Translations under genes and position numbers: made by a program
The notes under the pieces: generated by a model
Told to the model about the DNA's origin: nothing
The model's database searches: none
What the model saw: the letters and a program-made list of their open reading frames with translations, nothing else
Shown here: positions 51,729 to 61,037 of the stretch, one piece after another
Layout: each line of letters opens with the position of its first letter
How positions within the stretch are numbered: position 1 is the stretch's first letter
Assembly: GCA_038121105.1 (NCBI GenBank)
Contig: JAYONB010000001.1
Span: 124,001-188,000 of the forward strand
DNA length: 64,000 nucleotides
Reading direction: 5' to 3'
Source: CALJDF01 sp038121105
GTDB taxonomy: Bacteria; Pseudomonadota; Alphaproteobacteria; SHVP01

Positions 51729-52877
51729 CTACTGTGGGCGCGAAGCCTCGGTTTGGCGGAGCAGACGCAATACCCAAAATCCGTCCTCTTCGACCAAATC
51801 GATATCTCGCTGCGCCAAGGCCAGCCCTAATTGTTGCGGACCGCCAAGATAGTGGATGACGACCTGGGCGTCCGACTGCGTAATGCTTGCAAGTTCGACA
51901 CGCTGAATGACGGCGGAACCACCTAACCGACGACGCATCTCCAGCCAATCCGACAACGTGCTCAGCGCAACGCTTGCACTCAGTCGAACCGGTTCGTCGA
52001 AGCGTAAGAAATTGTCCCGCTTCCAGTCGTCTTCCAGCCTTTCGACGGTCCGCTGAACCGCTTCGGCCAACAGTTCTCCGACTCTGTCGCGGGACTCGCC
52101 GGTGAAGGTTTCAATCGTCACCGCCCCACTGGACGGGCCAATGTGCCTTAGCGAGACATGGACCAGCGGTCGATTGGCGGCCAGGTCTTGAACCAGCGTG
52201 GCATGGGCCACGAGGACGTCGCGCACTCGATACCGCGTAGCAATCGCCTCCAAAGGGCGCGCCTCCGCTGCAAGCGCCTGGATCGGCCCGATCGAGCCTA
52301 TGTCCTGCAGGTCGCCCTCGGGCAGGACCAGAGGCACGATCGTGTCCGGACTGGCCTGTCGCGCCTCCCAGGCATCCCGCCAAGCATTGGGGGGGTCCCA
52401 TAGGTTGATCGCCCCAGCCGCTTCGAACACCGGAAGCACAAGCCTTGGTCGGCTGACCGTTTCGGAAAACCGCAGGCCGGCCGCGCGGAGGTAGTCTCGA
52501 ACCGAATCGGGCTTGAATGCCACCGTCATGGTGGCGAGGTATCGAGTCGCGGACGTCTTCTCGTCGGACAACTCGATATTCTGGACTAGGCTTGCGATGT
52601 CCTGGTCGGTCGGCTGCGGCAATAATCGCTGGTCGGCACGGACGGTGAGGCGACGAAAAACCCGCCGGACTGCCTGGCGCTGGCCATTGGCGAGCGCGAT
52701 ATCACGGGCATCCGACGCCGAAGCCGCGGTTTCATCCACCGCGACGCCGCCAATAGTGAAGACGGGGTTGCGGTCTTGAGCCGACGCGGTCGCGACGGCA
52801 ACGTGAAAGACAAGCGCCACGACCAAGGCCGACGCACAGGGCGCAAATAGGCGGTGCGGACGTTGTCGAGCGATCAT
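51729..52877 (-). CDS. DUF2066 family exported protein
   Basis: A 382-residue protein with a signal peptide (cleavage ASAQ-D) and a DUF2066 region (VAVDETAASASDARDIALANGQRQAVRRVFRRLT at the start of the mature part). The mature chain is mixed alpha/beta without known catalytic residues. Its function is unknown; the family neighbours purM, pgsA and hdaA in many alphaproteobacteria. ATG 52877 is chosen because it starts the signal peptide; a longer reading would run into the purM leader. It is divergent from purM by about 100 bases. Confidence 0.9.
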   Translation of the reverse strand: MIARQRPHRLFAPCASALVVALVFHVAVATASAQDRNPVFTIGGVAVDETAASASDARDIALANGQRQAVRRVFRRLTVRADQRLLPQPTDQDIASLVQNIELSDEKTSATRYLATMTVAFKPDSVRDYLRAAGLRFSETVSRPRLVLPVFEAAGAINLWDPPNAWRDAWEARQASPDTIVPLVLPEGDLQDIGSIGPIQALAAEARPLEAIATRYRVRDVLVAHATLVQDLAANRPLVHVSLRHIGPSSGAVTIETFTGESRDRVGELLAEAVQRTVERLEDDWKRDNFLRFDEPVRLSASVALSTLSDWLEMRRRLGGSAVIQRVELASITQSDAQVVIHYLGGPQQLGLALAQRDIDLVEEDGFWVLRLLRQTEASRPQ

Positions 52878-52979
52878 TGAATTGCGACGGTGATGGGGTA
52901 TGTTACCGACCCTTTCGCCGAGAATACTGATGCCCCATCGTGGCTTCAACAAGGCGGCCCCCCTTTTCGGGTCTGCATA

Positions 52980-54029
52980 ATGCCCCGCCGCAACGGTTTG
53001 ACCTATCAAGATTCTGGCGTCGATATCGACGCAGGCGAGGCCTTGGTCGAACGTATCAAACCGATGGCGGCTGCCACGGCGCGCCGCGGCGCCGCCGCAG
53101 GACTTGGCGGTTTTGGCGCTATCTTCGATCCCAAGGCATCTGGCTACACCGATCCCCTGATGATTTCGGCCACCGACGGGGTCGGCACCAAACTATTGAT
53201 CGCCAAAGCTGTCGGAAAGCACGACACGGTAGGTGTCGATTTGGTCGCGATGTGCGTCAACGACCTAATCGTCCAAGGTGCCGAACCGGTCTTTTTTCTG
53301 GATTACTTCGCGACGGCGAAACTCGACGTCGACGCGGCCGCCGATGTGGTTTCCGGCATCGCCCGCGGCTGTGAAGAAGCCGGCTGCGCCTTGGTCGGCG
53401 GCGAGACGGCGGAACTACCAGGCCTTTACGCGCCCGGCGACTACGACCTCGCGGGATTCGCCGTCGGCCTGGTTGAACGCAATAAGCTGATTACCGGCGA
53501 ACGCATCGGCGAAGGCGATATCCTCCTGGGCCTCGCCTCTTCCGGCGTTCACTCAAACGGGTTTTCACTGGTCCGCAAGGTGGTCGATGTCGTTGGATTG
53601 TCCTTCGCCGACCCCGCGCCGTTCGCGAGCACCCAAACGCTGGGCGACGCATTGCTGACGCCCACGAGGCTTTACGTGCGGGCCTGCCTTGCGGCACTCA
53701 AACAGGATCTGGTGAAGGGCCTTGCCCACATCACCGGCGGCGGTGTGCTGGAAAACTTGCCACGCGTATTGCCCAGCCGTCTTGGCGCAGAAATCGACCT
53801 GGCGGCGTGGCCGCGACCTGCCGTCTTTTCATGGCTTCAAGAGGCCGCCGGTATCCAAGAGATCGAGATGCTAAGGACCTTCAATTGCGGGATCGGCATG
53901 GTGGTCATCGTCAGCGCCGATGACGCCTATGCCACGACAAAGATCCTCACCGACGCAGGCGAAACCGTTTATACGATCGGCCGAGTCACGGTCCGCAACG
54001 ATGGCGGGCCTGTCATTCAGCTCCTCTAA
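52980..54029 (+). CDS. purM: Phosphoribosylaminoimidazole synthetase (AIR synthetase)
   Basis: A 349-residue ATP-dependent enzyme that closes the imidazole ring in purine synthesis (FGAM to AIR). Motifs include LTYQDSGVDIDAGEALVERIKP, ATDGVGTKLLIA, GGETAELPGLY and GLASSGVHSNGFSLVRK. The ATG at 52980 gives the standard length. Unlike many relatives, purN does not follow; the next gene (ndk) converges from the other strand. Confidence 0.97.
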   Translation: MPRRNGLTYQDSGVDIDAGEALVERIKPMAAATARRGAAAGLGGFGAIFDPKASGYTDPLMISATDGVGTKLLIAKAVGKHDTVGVDLVAMCVNDLIVQGAEPVFFLDYFATAKLDVDAAADVVSGIARGCEEAGCALVGGETAELPGLYAPGDYDLAGFAVGLVERNKLITGERIGEGDILLGLASSGVHSNGFSLVRKVVDVVGLSFADPAPFASTQTLGDALLTPTRLYVRACLAALKQDLVKGLAHITGGGVLENLPRVLPSRLGAEIDLAAWPRPAVFSWLQEAAGIQEIEMLRTFNCGIGMVVIVSADDAYATTKILTDAGETVYTIGRVTVRNDGGPVIQLL

Positions 54030-54037
54030 TTCAGGTC

Positions 54038-54460
54038 CTAACCGACGATATCGGACTGACTGAAGAAGAAACCGATCTCGATAGCCGCGTTTTCCGGCGA
54101 ATCTGATCCATGAACCGAGTTGGCTTCGATCGACTCGGCGAATTCCTTGCGGACCGTGCCGGCGGCAGCTTCTTCCGGATTCGTGGCACCCATGACCCCG
54201 CGGTTTTTCGCCACAGCGCCCTCGCCCTCAAGGACTTGGACCACAACCGGGCCGGAGGTCATGGAGGTGCACAGGCTGTCGAAAAAGGGGCGTTCACGGT
54301 GAACCCCGTAAAACGCTTCGGCTTGATCCCGCGTGAGTTGAACCCGCCGCTGCGCAACGATCCGCAAGCCGGCATCTTCAAACTTGGCGTTGATTTTGCC
54401 GGTGAGATTCCGCCGCGTGGCGTCCGGTTTGATGATCGACAGGGTGCGTTCGAGGGCCAT
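54038..54460 (-). CDS. ndk: Nucleoside diphosphate kinase
   Basis: A 140-residue enzyme that balances nucleoside triphosphates by phosphate transfer through a histidine, seen here in ANSVHGSD. MALERTLSIIKPDA and NRGVMGATNPEEA are canonical. GGAG is eight bases before the ATG. It stands alone, facing purM, with holC upstream on the same strand about 60 bases away. Confidence 0.98.
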   Translation of the reverse strand: MALERTLSIIKPDATRRNLTGKINAKFEDAGLRIVAQRRVQLTRDQAEAFYGVHRERPFFDSLCTSMTSGPVVVQVLEGEGAVAKNRGVMGATNPEEAAAGTVRKEFAESIEANSVHGSDSPENAAIEIGFFFSQSDIVG

Positions 54461-54522
54461 CTCTTGCTCCGTTAGTTCCAAAATTTGCGCCGCTTATAGG
54501 GGCTGACCGATTGAGGAGCAAC

Positions 54523-54972
54523 CTAGTTGGCCTTTTCCCATCGACCGGCTTCGCTCTGTTTCCAATAGGTCACCTCGAAACCAGCCGCGGTCGCAGATTT
54601 CCACCGCTCTCGTGCCGCAGCGACGGCTTCATCGCTGCCGCCGTCGAACATGTCGACCACGCGCTGAAAATCGCCCAAAAAGCTGGTCTGTCCGCCGTCC
54701 ACGAGAAACAGATAGCCCGCTTTGTTCGGATTCTCTTCCTCGGTCGTAAGATAGATGGGCTGCCGCTCGGGCATCCCCTCGTCGACCGACCCATGAGGCA
54801 GGAAGGACCCTGCGTCATAGGTCCACAGGACATCGTTCAAATGGCTGACCCGTTCGGTCGACCCGGCGAGCACGAGGGCGTTGACCCCGCGCTCCAACGT
54901 TCGTTCCAGTAGTTTGGGGAGCGCCTGCTCCAACGGCATCCGCTGGAGGTGGTAGAAGGACACTTCGGTCAT
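54523..54972 (-). CDS. holC: DNA polymerase III chi subunit
   Basis: A 149-residue HolC, linking the clamp loader to SSB. Typical features are VSFYHLQRMPLEQALPKLLERTLERG at the start, LNDVLWTYDAGSFLPHG, and PIYLTTEEENPNKAGYLFLVDG. It follows pepA by six bases on the same strand; the pepA-holC pair is conserved across proteobacteria. Confidence 0.95.
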   Translation of the reverse strand: MTEVSFYHLQRMPLEQALPKLLERTLERGVNALVLAGSTERVSHLNDVLWTYDAGSFLPHGSVDEGMPERQPIYLTTEEENPNKAGYLFLVDGGQTSFLGDFQRVVDMFDGGSDEAVAAARERWKSATAAGFEVTYWKQSEAGRWEKAN

Positions 54973-54978
54973 TGCGTC

Positions 54979-56469
54979 CTAGCTCTCGTAGTTTCCCGCC
55001 ACGAAGTCATCGAGGAGTCGAACGCCGAAGCCCGTCCCACCCTTCGGGACGGTGGGCTTGGCCTTGTTGCTCCAGGTGACGCCTGCGATATCCAAGTGCG
55101 CCCAAGGAACCCCGTTCGTGAAGCGCTGAAGGAACTGCGCCGCCGTGATGCTGCCGGCACCACGACCGCCGACGTTCTTCATATCCGCGATATCGCTGTT
55201 GATTAGCTTGTCGTACTCCGCCGACATCGGAAGGCGCCACACCAATTCGCCGACATTCTTGCCCGACGCAGACAGACGTTCCGCAAGCTTGTCGTCGCTG
55301 GCAAAGACGCCCGCTTGCTCTTGCCCCAGCGCAATGATCATTGCGCCTGTGAGGGTCGCAAGGTCGATCATCAATTTAGGCTTGAACCGCTTCTGGGTGT
55401 ACCAAAGAGCATCCGCCAAAACCAAACGGCCCTCGGCATCGGTATTGATAACCTCGATCGTTTGCCCCGACATCGACGTGACGACGTCCCCGGGGCGCTG
55501 TGCCGTACCGGACGGCATGTTCTCGACTAAGCCGACCACACCAACGACGTTGCATTTCGCTTTGCGGCCGGCCAGAGCTTTCATCAGTCCGAGGACGACG
55601 GCGGATCCCCCCATATCCCATTTCATGTCTTCCATGCCCTGGGCCGGTTTGATCGAAATACCGCCGCTATCGAACGTCACACCCTTGCCGACGAAGGCAA
55701 GTGGCGCCTGGCCCCGCTTTCCACCGTCGTAGCGCATGACAACGAGTTGCGGTTCTCGCTCGCTGCCCTGCGCAACCCCAAGCAACGCGCCCATGCCGAG
55801 TTGCTCCATGCGAGCGCGACCCAGCACCTCGACCTTGACGCCAAGTTTCGTCAATTTTCGCGCTTCGCGTGAAAGCGTTTTGGGATAAATCACGTTCGCC
55901 GGTTCGGTTACGAGATCGCGAGTAAAAAACACGCCCTCGCCGACCTTCGCCAGCGGTCGATAGGCCTTTCGTGCCGTGGCCTGGTTGGCCACCATCACAT
56001 TGACGGTCTTCAACGTTGGTTTTTGTTCCGGCTTCAGCGTGGTGCGGTAGGCATCGAACGAATAGCTTGCCAAGACCGCACCATTTGCCAACCTGGCAGC
56101 GATCACCGCGGCGCTCATTTTGCACCCTTTGATCGCATCGGCGGCAAAGGAGACGGTCGTTTCGCCGGACCGCAGCAGCCGACCGACGACAGACCCCCCG
56201 GCCGCTTCCAGGCCGAGCTCCGTGATGTCGGCCGGTTTACCCAGACCGACGGCGATCACGCGACTGGCGCGAAGTCCGGTGGGGGCAACGACCTCGACCA
56301 TCTGTCCCGCCGCCCCATTGAAGTGCCCCGCGCGTAATGCCCGTGTCAGGGCGCCGTCCATGCGCTTGTCGACGGCGGTACCGGTCGTTGTCAGCTTGCG
56401 TCCCGCCAATACAGGCACGACAAGCGCCCCGGTTGTCGGCATCGATATCTTGTTAAACCCGACCTTCAT
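54979..56469 (-). CDS. pepA: Leucyl aminopeptidase (M17)
   Basis: A 496-residue di-metal exopeptidase. The M17 signature NTDAEGRLVLADAL is intact, preceded by GKGVTFDSGGISIKP and KWDMGGSA with metal ligands. It removes N-terminal residues from peptides; in E. coli the same protein also binds DNA at some promoters and cer. It precedes holC and is divergent from lptF, an order shared by many proteobacteria. Confidence 0.97.
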   Translation of the reverse strand: MKVGFNKISMPTTGALVVPVLAGRKLTTTGTAVDKRMDGALTRALRAGHFNGAAGQMVEVVAPTGLRASRVIAVGLGKPADITELGLEAAGGSVVGRLLRSGETTVSFAADAIKGCKMSAAVIAARLANGAVLASYSFDAYRTTLKPEQKPTLKTVNVMVANQATARKAYRPLAKVGEGVFFTRDLVTEPANVIYPKTLSREARKLTKLGVKVEVLGRARMEQLGMGALLGVAQGSEREPQLVVMRYDGGKRGQAPLAFVGKGVTFDSGGISIKPAQGMEDMKWDMGGSAVVLGLMKALAGRKAKCNVVGVVGLVENMPSGTAQRPGDVVTSMSGQTIEVINTDAEGRLVLADALWYTQKRFKPKLMIDLATLTGAMIIALGQEQAGVFASDDKLAERLSASGKNVGELVWRLPMSAEYDKLINSDIADMKNVGGRGAGSITAAQFLQRFTNGVPWAHLDIAGVTWSNKAKPTVPKGGTGFGVRLLDDFVAGNYES

Positions 56470-56606
56470 GTCCGCGCTCCTCGGCGATGTCTCTGGAACA
56501 GATGAATTGGGGCGCCATCATAGTCGGCGATTACGCGAAGAAAAGTCGGCTGCCCGTCACCTGTCCTGGCGGCATCTTGTGCGGTTCAACGGCTCCTCCG
56601 ATACGC

Positions 56607-56612
56607 TATAGT
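56607..56612 (+). promoter_or_regulatory. -10 element placing lptF transcription at its start codon
   Basis: TATAGT is followed by exactly six bases (GGGTCA) and then the lptF ATG, the same geometry as at rnd. Initiation would fall on the A of the ATG. There is no Shine-Dalgarno in between. A -35 (TTCAAC at 56585-56590) is weak. Confidence 0.4.
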
Positions 56613-56618
56613 GGGTCA

Positions 56619-57743
56619 ATGAACAGCCTCACCCGCTATATCTTCCGTCAGCTGACCGGACCCCTGGTCGTGGTGACCGTGACGTTGACGGGCGTGGTCT
56701 GGCTGACTCAAAGCTTGCGTTTCCTCGACCTGATCATCAACCGCGGTTTGTCGACGTCGGGGTTCCTCTACCTCACGCTGCTGCTACTTCCCGGTTTCCT
56801 AACACTGATCCTGCCGATCGCCGCGTTTTGCGCCATCCTGTTCGTCTACTACCGCCTCGACAACGACAGTGAATTGGTCGTCATGCGGGCGACTGGGCTG
56901 AGCCAGATCAAGCTCGTCGCACCAGTGCTTTGGATGGCGTCGGGATTGGCCATCATTCTATTCGCCCTGACCCTCTACCTGCAGCCCCTTGGGTTTCGGA
57001 CCTTTAAGGACGTGCAGTTCGTTGTTCGACACAATTTCGCCCCGGTACTGGTGCAAGAAGGCGTGTTCAACAACTTCATTGCCGGCGTCACCGTCTATGT
57101 GCGACAGCGCCTAACGAATGGAGAACTGCTCGGCCTTTTGATTCACGACAGTCGTGAGGAAACCCGGCCGGTCACCATGATGGCCGAACGCGGCAAATTG
57201 GTCATGACGGACGACGGGCCGCGCTTCGTCATGGTGAGTGGGAACAGACAGGAAATCGACAGGACGGGCGGCCAGGTGTCTCTGCTGTATTTCAATCAAT
57301 ATACGCTCGACCTCGGTGAGATCGCCTCGACGCCAGGCGTACGCTGGCGGGAAGCTGGCGAGCGCTACTTGGGCGAGCTTTTCAGCCCCGGCAACACCGC
57401 AGACGACGTGCGCAACGCGAGCAAACTGCGCGCGGAGGGCCACCGCCGACTTGTGACGCCGTTCTACGGCCTGGCGCTTGCGATGATCGCGCTTGCCGGC
57501 GTCATTTCAGGAGAGTTCCAACGGCGTCGCCGTTGGGTCCGCCTCGCCGCGGCCGGTGCCGGCGCGGTTGCATTCGAACTCGTGGCCCTCGGTTTGGGGC
57601 CTCTGGTCACTGCCACACCCTCCCTTACGCCGCTTCTCTACATTCATGTGATCGCAGCGATCGCGATTGCAGGCTGGTTGGTCCTCGCACCACGTCGCAC
57701 CAGATCGCGGACCGGCCAAGCCCTACCGGACGGAGTGGCATGA
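56619..57743 (+). CDS. lptF: LPS export permease LptF
   Basis: A 374-residue YjgP/YjgQ-family permease with six expected membrane helices (three before and three after a periplasmic beta-jellyroll). With LptG and the ATPase LptB it extracts lipopolysaccharide from the inner membrane. MNSLTRYIFRQLTGPL is the typical N-terminus. The stop overlaps the lptG ATG. It heads the run lptF-lptG-lptD-surA-pdxA-rsmA. Confidence 0.96.
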   Translation: MNSLTRYIFRQLTGPLVVVTVTLTGVVWLTQSLRFLDLIINRGLSTSGFLYLTLLLLPGFLTLILPIAAFCAILFVYYRLDNDSELVVMRATGLSQIKLVAPVLWMASGLAIILFALTLYLQPLGFRTFKDVQFVVRHNFAPVLVQEGVFNNFIAGVTVYVRQRLTNGELLGLLIHDSREETRPVTMMAERGKLVMTDDGPRFVMVSGNRQEIDRTGGQVSLLYFNQYTLDLGEIASTPGVRWREAGERYLGELFSPGNTADDVRNASKLRAEGHRRLVTPFYGLALAMIALAGVISGEFQRRRRWVRLAAAGAGAVAFELVALGLGPLVTATPSLTPLLYIHVIAAIAIAGWLVLAPRRTRSRTGQALPDGVA

Positions 57744-58834
57744 GGCTGTCGTGGACCTTGTCGATCTATCTCGGCCGTCAGTTTTTGACGAGCGCCGGGA
57801 TCGCTCTGTTGGGCCTTGGAACGTTGGTATTTCTTTTCGATGTGATCGAGTTGCTTCGACGGGCCTCGGGGGAAGACATCGGTTTTGGCGTCGTCTTCAG
57901 CATGTCGTTGCTACAAATGCCAACCCTCCTCCAAAAAATTCTACCTTTCGCCATATTGTTCGGCGGGATGTTCGCCTTCGCGCGGCTAACCCGGACGCAC
58001 GAATTGGTGGTAGCGCGTGCCGCCGGGGTCTCGGTATGGCAATTCATGATGCCGGCCTTCGTGATCACCTTGTTTTTCGGCACGTTTGTCGTGACCGTGT
58101 TCAACCCGCTGGCTGCCTTAATGGCCGAACGACACGAAGTGCTCGACGCCCGGTATTTCCAGGGTCGCCCGACCCTTCTTTCGGTAACGCGAACCGGCCT
58201 ATGGTTCCGCCACGCCACCGAGGACGGGCATGCCGTTCTTCATGCGCGGGCCGTGTCCCAACAAGGCGTCGAGCTAGAAGACGTGATCATCATCGAACAA
58301 GTCGGAGCCAACGACACCTATGCCGGCAGGGTCGACGCAAAAACGGCTGTTCTCCATGAAGGCTACTGGGATCTCACCGATGCCACGATCAGCCCCGCGG
58401 ACGGGCGCCCCGAAAAATACGAGACCTATCAGTTGCCGACCACGCTCACGCTCGGACAAATGCAAGATAGTTTTGCCTCTCCTGAGACAATTTCCTTTTG
58501 GTCCCTGCCCCGGTTCATCACCCTGCTCACCGATTCGGGGTTTGCCGCCGTCAAACACAGGCTTCACTGGCACACGATCCTATCGGCCCCCCTCCTCCTT
58601 CTCGCGATGGTGCTTATTGCCGCCACGTTTTCCTTGCGCCTGACGCGTCGCGGCGGCACCGGCTTGTTGATCACCGGCGGTATCCTGGCCGGGTTTCTGT
58701 TCTTCGTCCTTTCGGATGTCGTCCAGGCCTTCGGGTTGTCCGGCAAAATACCGCCCGTTCTAGCAGCTTGGACACCCGCAGGCGTCAGCACGCTCATTGG
58801 CCTCTCGCTGATGTTTCACCTTGAAGACGGTTGA
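57740..58834 (+). CDS. lptG: LPS export permease LptG
   Basis: A 364-residue second permease of the same family with MRLSWTLSIYLGRQFL at the start, paired membrane helices, and a periplasmic jellyroll. It forms a heterodimer with LptF. The start overlaps the lptF stop (ATGA). lptD follows, and its ATG lies eight bases past the lptG stop. Confidence 0.96.
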   Translation: MRLSWTLSIYLGRQFLTSAGIALLGLGTLVFLFDVIELLRRASGEDIGFGVVFSMSLLQMPTLLQKILPFAILFGGMFAFARLTRTHELVVARAAGVSVWQFMMPAFVITLFFGTFVVTVFNPLAALMAERHEVLDARYFQGRPTLLSVTRTGLWFRHATEDGHAVLHARAVSQQGVELEDVIIIEQVGANDTYAGRVDAKTAVLHEGYWDLTDATISPADGRPEKYETYQLPTTLTLGQMQDSFASPETISFWSLPRFITLLTDSGFAAVKHRLHWHTILSAPLLLLAMVLIAATFSLRLTRRGGTGLLITGGILAGFLFFVLSDVVQAFGLSGKIPPVLAAWTPAGVSTLIGLSLMFHLEDG

Positions 58835-58841
58835 GAGAGGC

Positions 58842-60986
58842 ATGCGCGCCAGCCTCTTTGCAGTATGTCTTTCGGCTGCCTTCGTCATAACTTCCGTCGC
58901 CAGTTCGGCTAGCGCACAGGAGCAAGCCTACAAGGGTGTTCTCCTGGAGGCAGACGATGTGACCTACGACGCCGAAGGCGGCGTGGTCGCAGCCAGAGGA
59001 AACGTCGAAATCGTGGCCGACGGTCGAATCCTCAACGCCGACATTCTGCGATACGACCAAGTCGCCGATGTCGTCACAGCAAGCGGAAACGTGAGCCTGC
59101 TGGAGCGCGACGGCACGGTTCTGTTCGCCGACGACCTCGAACTCAGCGATCAGTTGAGAAACGGATCGATCAAGGGGTTTCGGGCGCTGTTAGCCGATGA
59201 CTCTCGCTTTGCCGCAGCAAGCGCAAGACGCACCAGCGGCAACCTCACCGTAATGCGCCGGGCGGTCTACACGCCATGCCGGGTGTGCGAAGACGAGCCA
59301 ACACCCCTGTGGCGCATTCGCGCGGGAAGCGTCACCCACGATCAGACGAAACAACAGGTGTCGTACACCAATGCGCGTTTGGAGATGTTTGGCGTGCCCG
59401 TCCTTTACACGCCTTACTTCTCCCACCCCGACCCCACCGTGGATCGCAAAAGCGGGTTCCTCGTGCCGACGCAATCTCAAAGCACCCAGCTCGGAGTTGC
59501 GGTAGAAGTGCCCTACTTCTTCAACATCGCCCCCAATCTTGATGCGACGTTTAGTCCGATTTTCACTTCCAAAGAAGGCATCGTCCTCGGCGGGGAATTT
59601 CGTGAACGTCTAGACAGCGGGACCTACCAACTGAACGGAAGCATCACCCGACCAGATGCACGCAACGACCTGAACGCCAAGACCGGCAAGCGTGTCACAA
59701 GAAGCCATTTGTTCGCGACCGGCGCGTTCGATTGGAACGAGACGTGGCGTTGGGGCTTCAATGGTCAGATCGCCAGCGACGATACTTATCTCCGTCGCTA
59801 TCAAATCAGCGACGCCGACACGCTGACCTCCAACTTTTTTGTCGAAGGATTCTCGGACCGGACATACGCCGCCGCGAACGCCTACTACTTTCAGAGCCTC
59901 CGCGCCGAGGACGATCCCGGCGAAACGCCATTGATTCTGCCGCTACTCGAACACAGCCTCGTGACCCGCCCCGACAGATTTGGTGGCTCCTTCCGAGTCA
60001 ACAGTAGCTTTCTCTCACTCACCCGCAAGCAAGGGACGAACAGCAACCGACTTTCCATTCGCGGACATTGGCTACTGCCTCAGATCGGCCGGCTCGGCGA
60101 CGTGCGCACAATCAAAGCCGAGATCAAGGCAGACGGCTACCTCACAAGCGACGTGGTCGACGCCCAGAAGCCGCTGACCCCAAACGACGACGGAGTGACC
60201 GCACGCCTTGTGCCTCAGCTCACGTTCGATTGGCGACTTCCCATGGCGCGACAGGAGCGCGGTGCCCAACAGGTGATCGAACCTATTATCAACGCCTCGA
60301 TCAGCCCATATGGCGGCAACCCCAGCGAAATACCGAACGAAGACAGCCTCAACTTCGAGTTCGACGACACCAATGTCTTCAGCGACAACCGGTTTCCAGG
60401 GATCGACCGGATCGAGGGCGGGCCGCGGCTCAACTACGGATTCCGCTATGGGATCTATGGGGACAAAGGCGGGTATATCGCGGCACTCCTAGGTCAAGTG
60501 CTACGACCAAAAGCCGACGATACCTTTGCCGACAAAACGGGGCTTGAGGCCCGCAATTCCGATTATGTCGGCCGAATCGACATTTCTCCCGCACCAATTT
60601 TCCGTTTCTACGAACGGGTCCGACTCGATCGAGATACGTTGGCCATGCGCCGAAACGAAATCGCGCTCGATGCCGGCCCCGAGGGCTATCGCCTCAACGC
60701 CACCTACGTGCGTCTGCGTCGCGAGCTAACCGCCGACGAACTGACCGATCGCGAGGAAATTAACCTCGCCATCCTGGCTCGGCTCTCCAGGTATTGGGAC
60801 CTCCGAGCCCACACCCGTCGCGACTTGACGGAAGATGGAGGGACGATTAACTCAGGCATAGGCTTGGTCTACGAAGACGAATGCTTCAACGTCAGCGTGG
60901 ATTTCAAGAGGGACTTCACACGGGACCGCGACGTTGAACCATCAACGACGGTTTCATTCCGAGTCCGCTTTAAGCACCTTGGTTAG
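58842..60986 (+). CDS. lptD: LPS-assembly outer-membrane protein LptD
   Basis: A 714-residue outer-membrane protein. A signal peptide (cleavage ASAQ-E) precedes an N-terminal OstA/LptA-like jellyroll (about 30-140) and a large beta-barrel ending in F-x-V-R-F-K-H-L-G. Cysteines in TPCRVCED and the late EDECFN may form the disulfides needed for assembly. LptD with LptE inserts LPS in the outer leaflet. I start at the ATG 58842 after GAGAGAGG; a TTG at 58821, inside lptG, is less likely. SurA, encoded next, is the known chaperone of LptD in E. coli. Confidence 0.95.
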   Translation: MRASLFAVCLSAAFVITSVASSASAQEQAYKGVLLEADDVTYDAEGGVVAARGNVEIVADGRILNADILRYDQVADVVTASGNVSLLERDGTVLFADDLELSDQLRNGSIKGFRALLADDSRFAAASARRTSGNLTVMRRAVYTPCRVCEDEPTPLWRIRAGSVTHDQTKQQVSYTNARLEMFGVPVLYTPYFSHPDPTVDRKSGFLVPTQSQSTQLGVAVEVPYFFNIAPNLDATFSPIFTSKEGIVLGGEFRERLDSGTYQLNGSITRPDARNDLNAKTGKRVTRSHLFATGAFDWNETWRWGFNGQIASDDTYLRRYQISDADTLTSNFFVEGFSDRTYAAANAYYFQSLRAEDDPGETPLILPLLEHSLVTRPDRFGGSFRVNSSFLSLTRKQGTNSNRLSIRGHWLLPQIGRLGDVRTIKAEIKADGYLTSDVVDAQKPLTPNDDGVTARLVPQLTFDWRLPMARQERGAQQVIEPIINASISPYGGNPSEIPNEDSLNFEFDDTNVFSDNRFPGIDRIEGGPRLNYGFRYGIYGDKGGYIAALLGQVLRPKADDTFADKTGLEARNSDYVGRIDISPAPIFRFYERVRLDRDTLAMRRNEIALDAGPEGYRLNATYVRLRRELTADELTDREEINLAILARLSRYWDLRAHTRRDLTEDGGTINSGIGLVYEDECFNVSVDFKRDFTRDRDVEPSTTVSFRVRFKHLG

Positions 60987-60995
60987 AGGTGAAAT

Positions 60996-61037
60996 ATGAA
61001 CGTTGCGTCATTCGGAACGGTGTCCCGTGAAACGTAG
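60996..61037 (+). CDS. Possible 13-codon leader ORF overlapping the surA start
   Basis: An AGAGGTG sequence about six bases before an ATG introduces a 13-codon frame (MNVASFGTVSRET) that ends at TAG 61035-61037. This is eight bases beyond the surA GTG at 61027 and in a different frame. Ribosomes ending there could re-initiate at surA. It is only supported by its good ribosome site, and could be chance. Confidence 0.25.
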   Translation: MNVASFGTVSRET

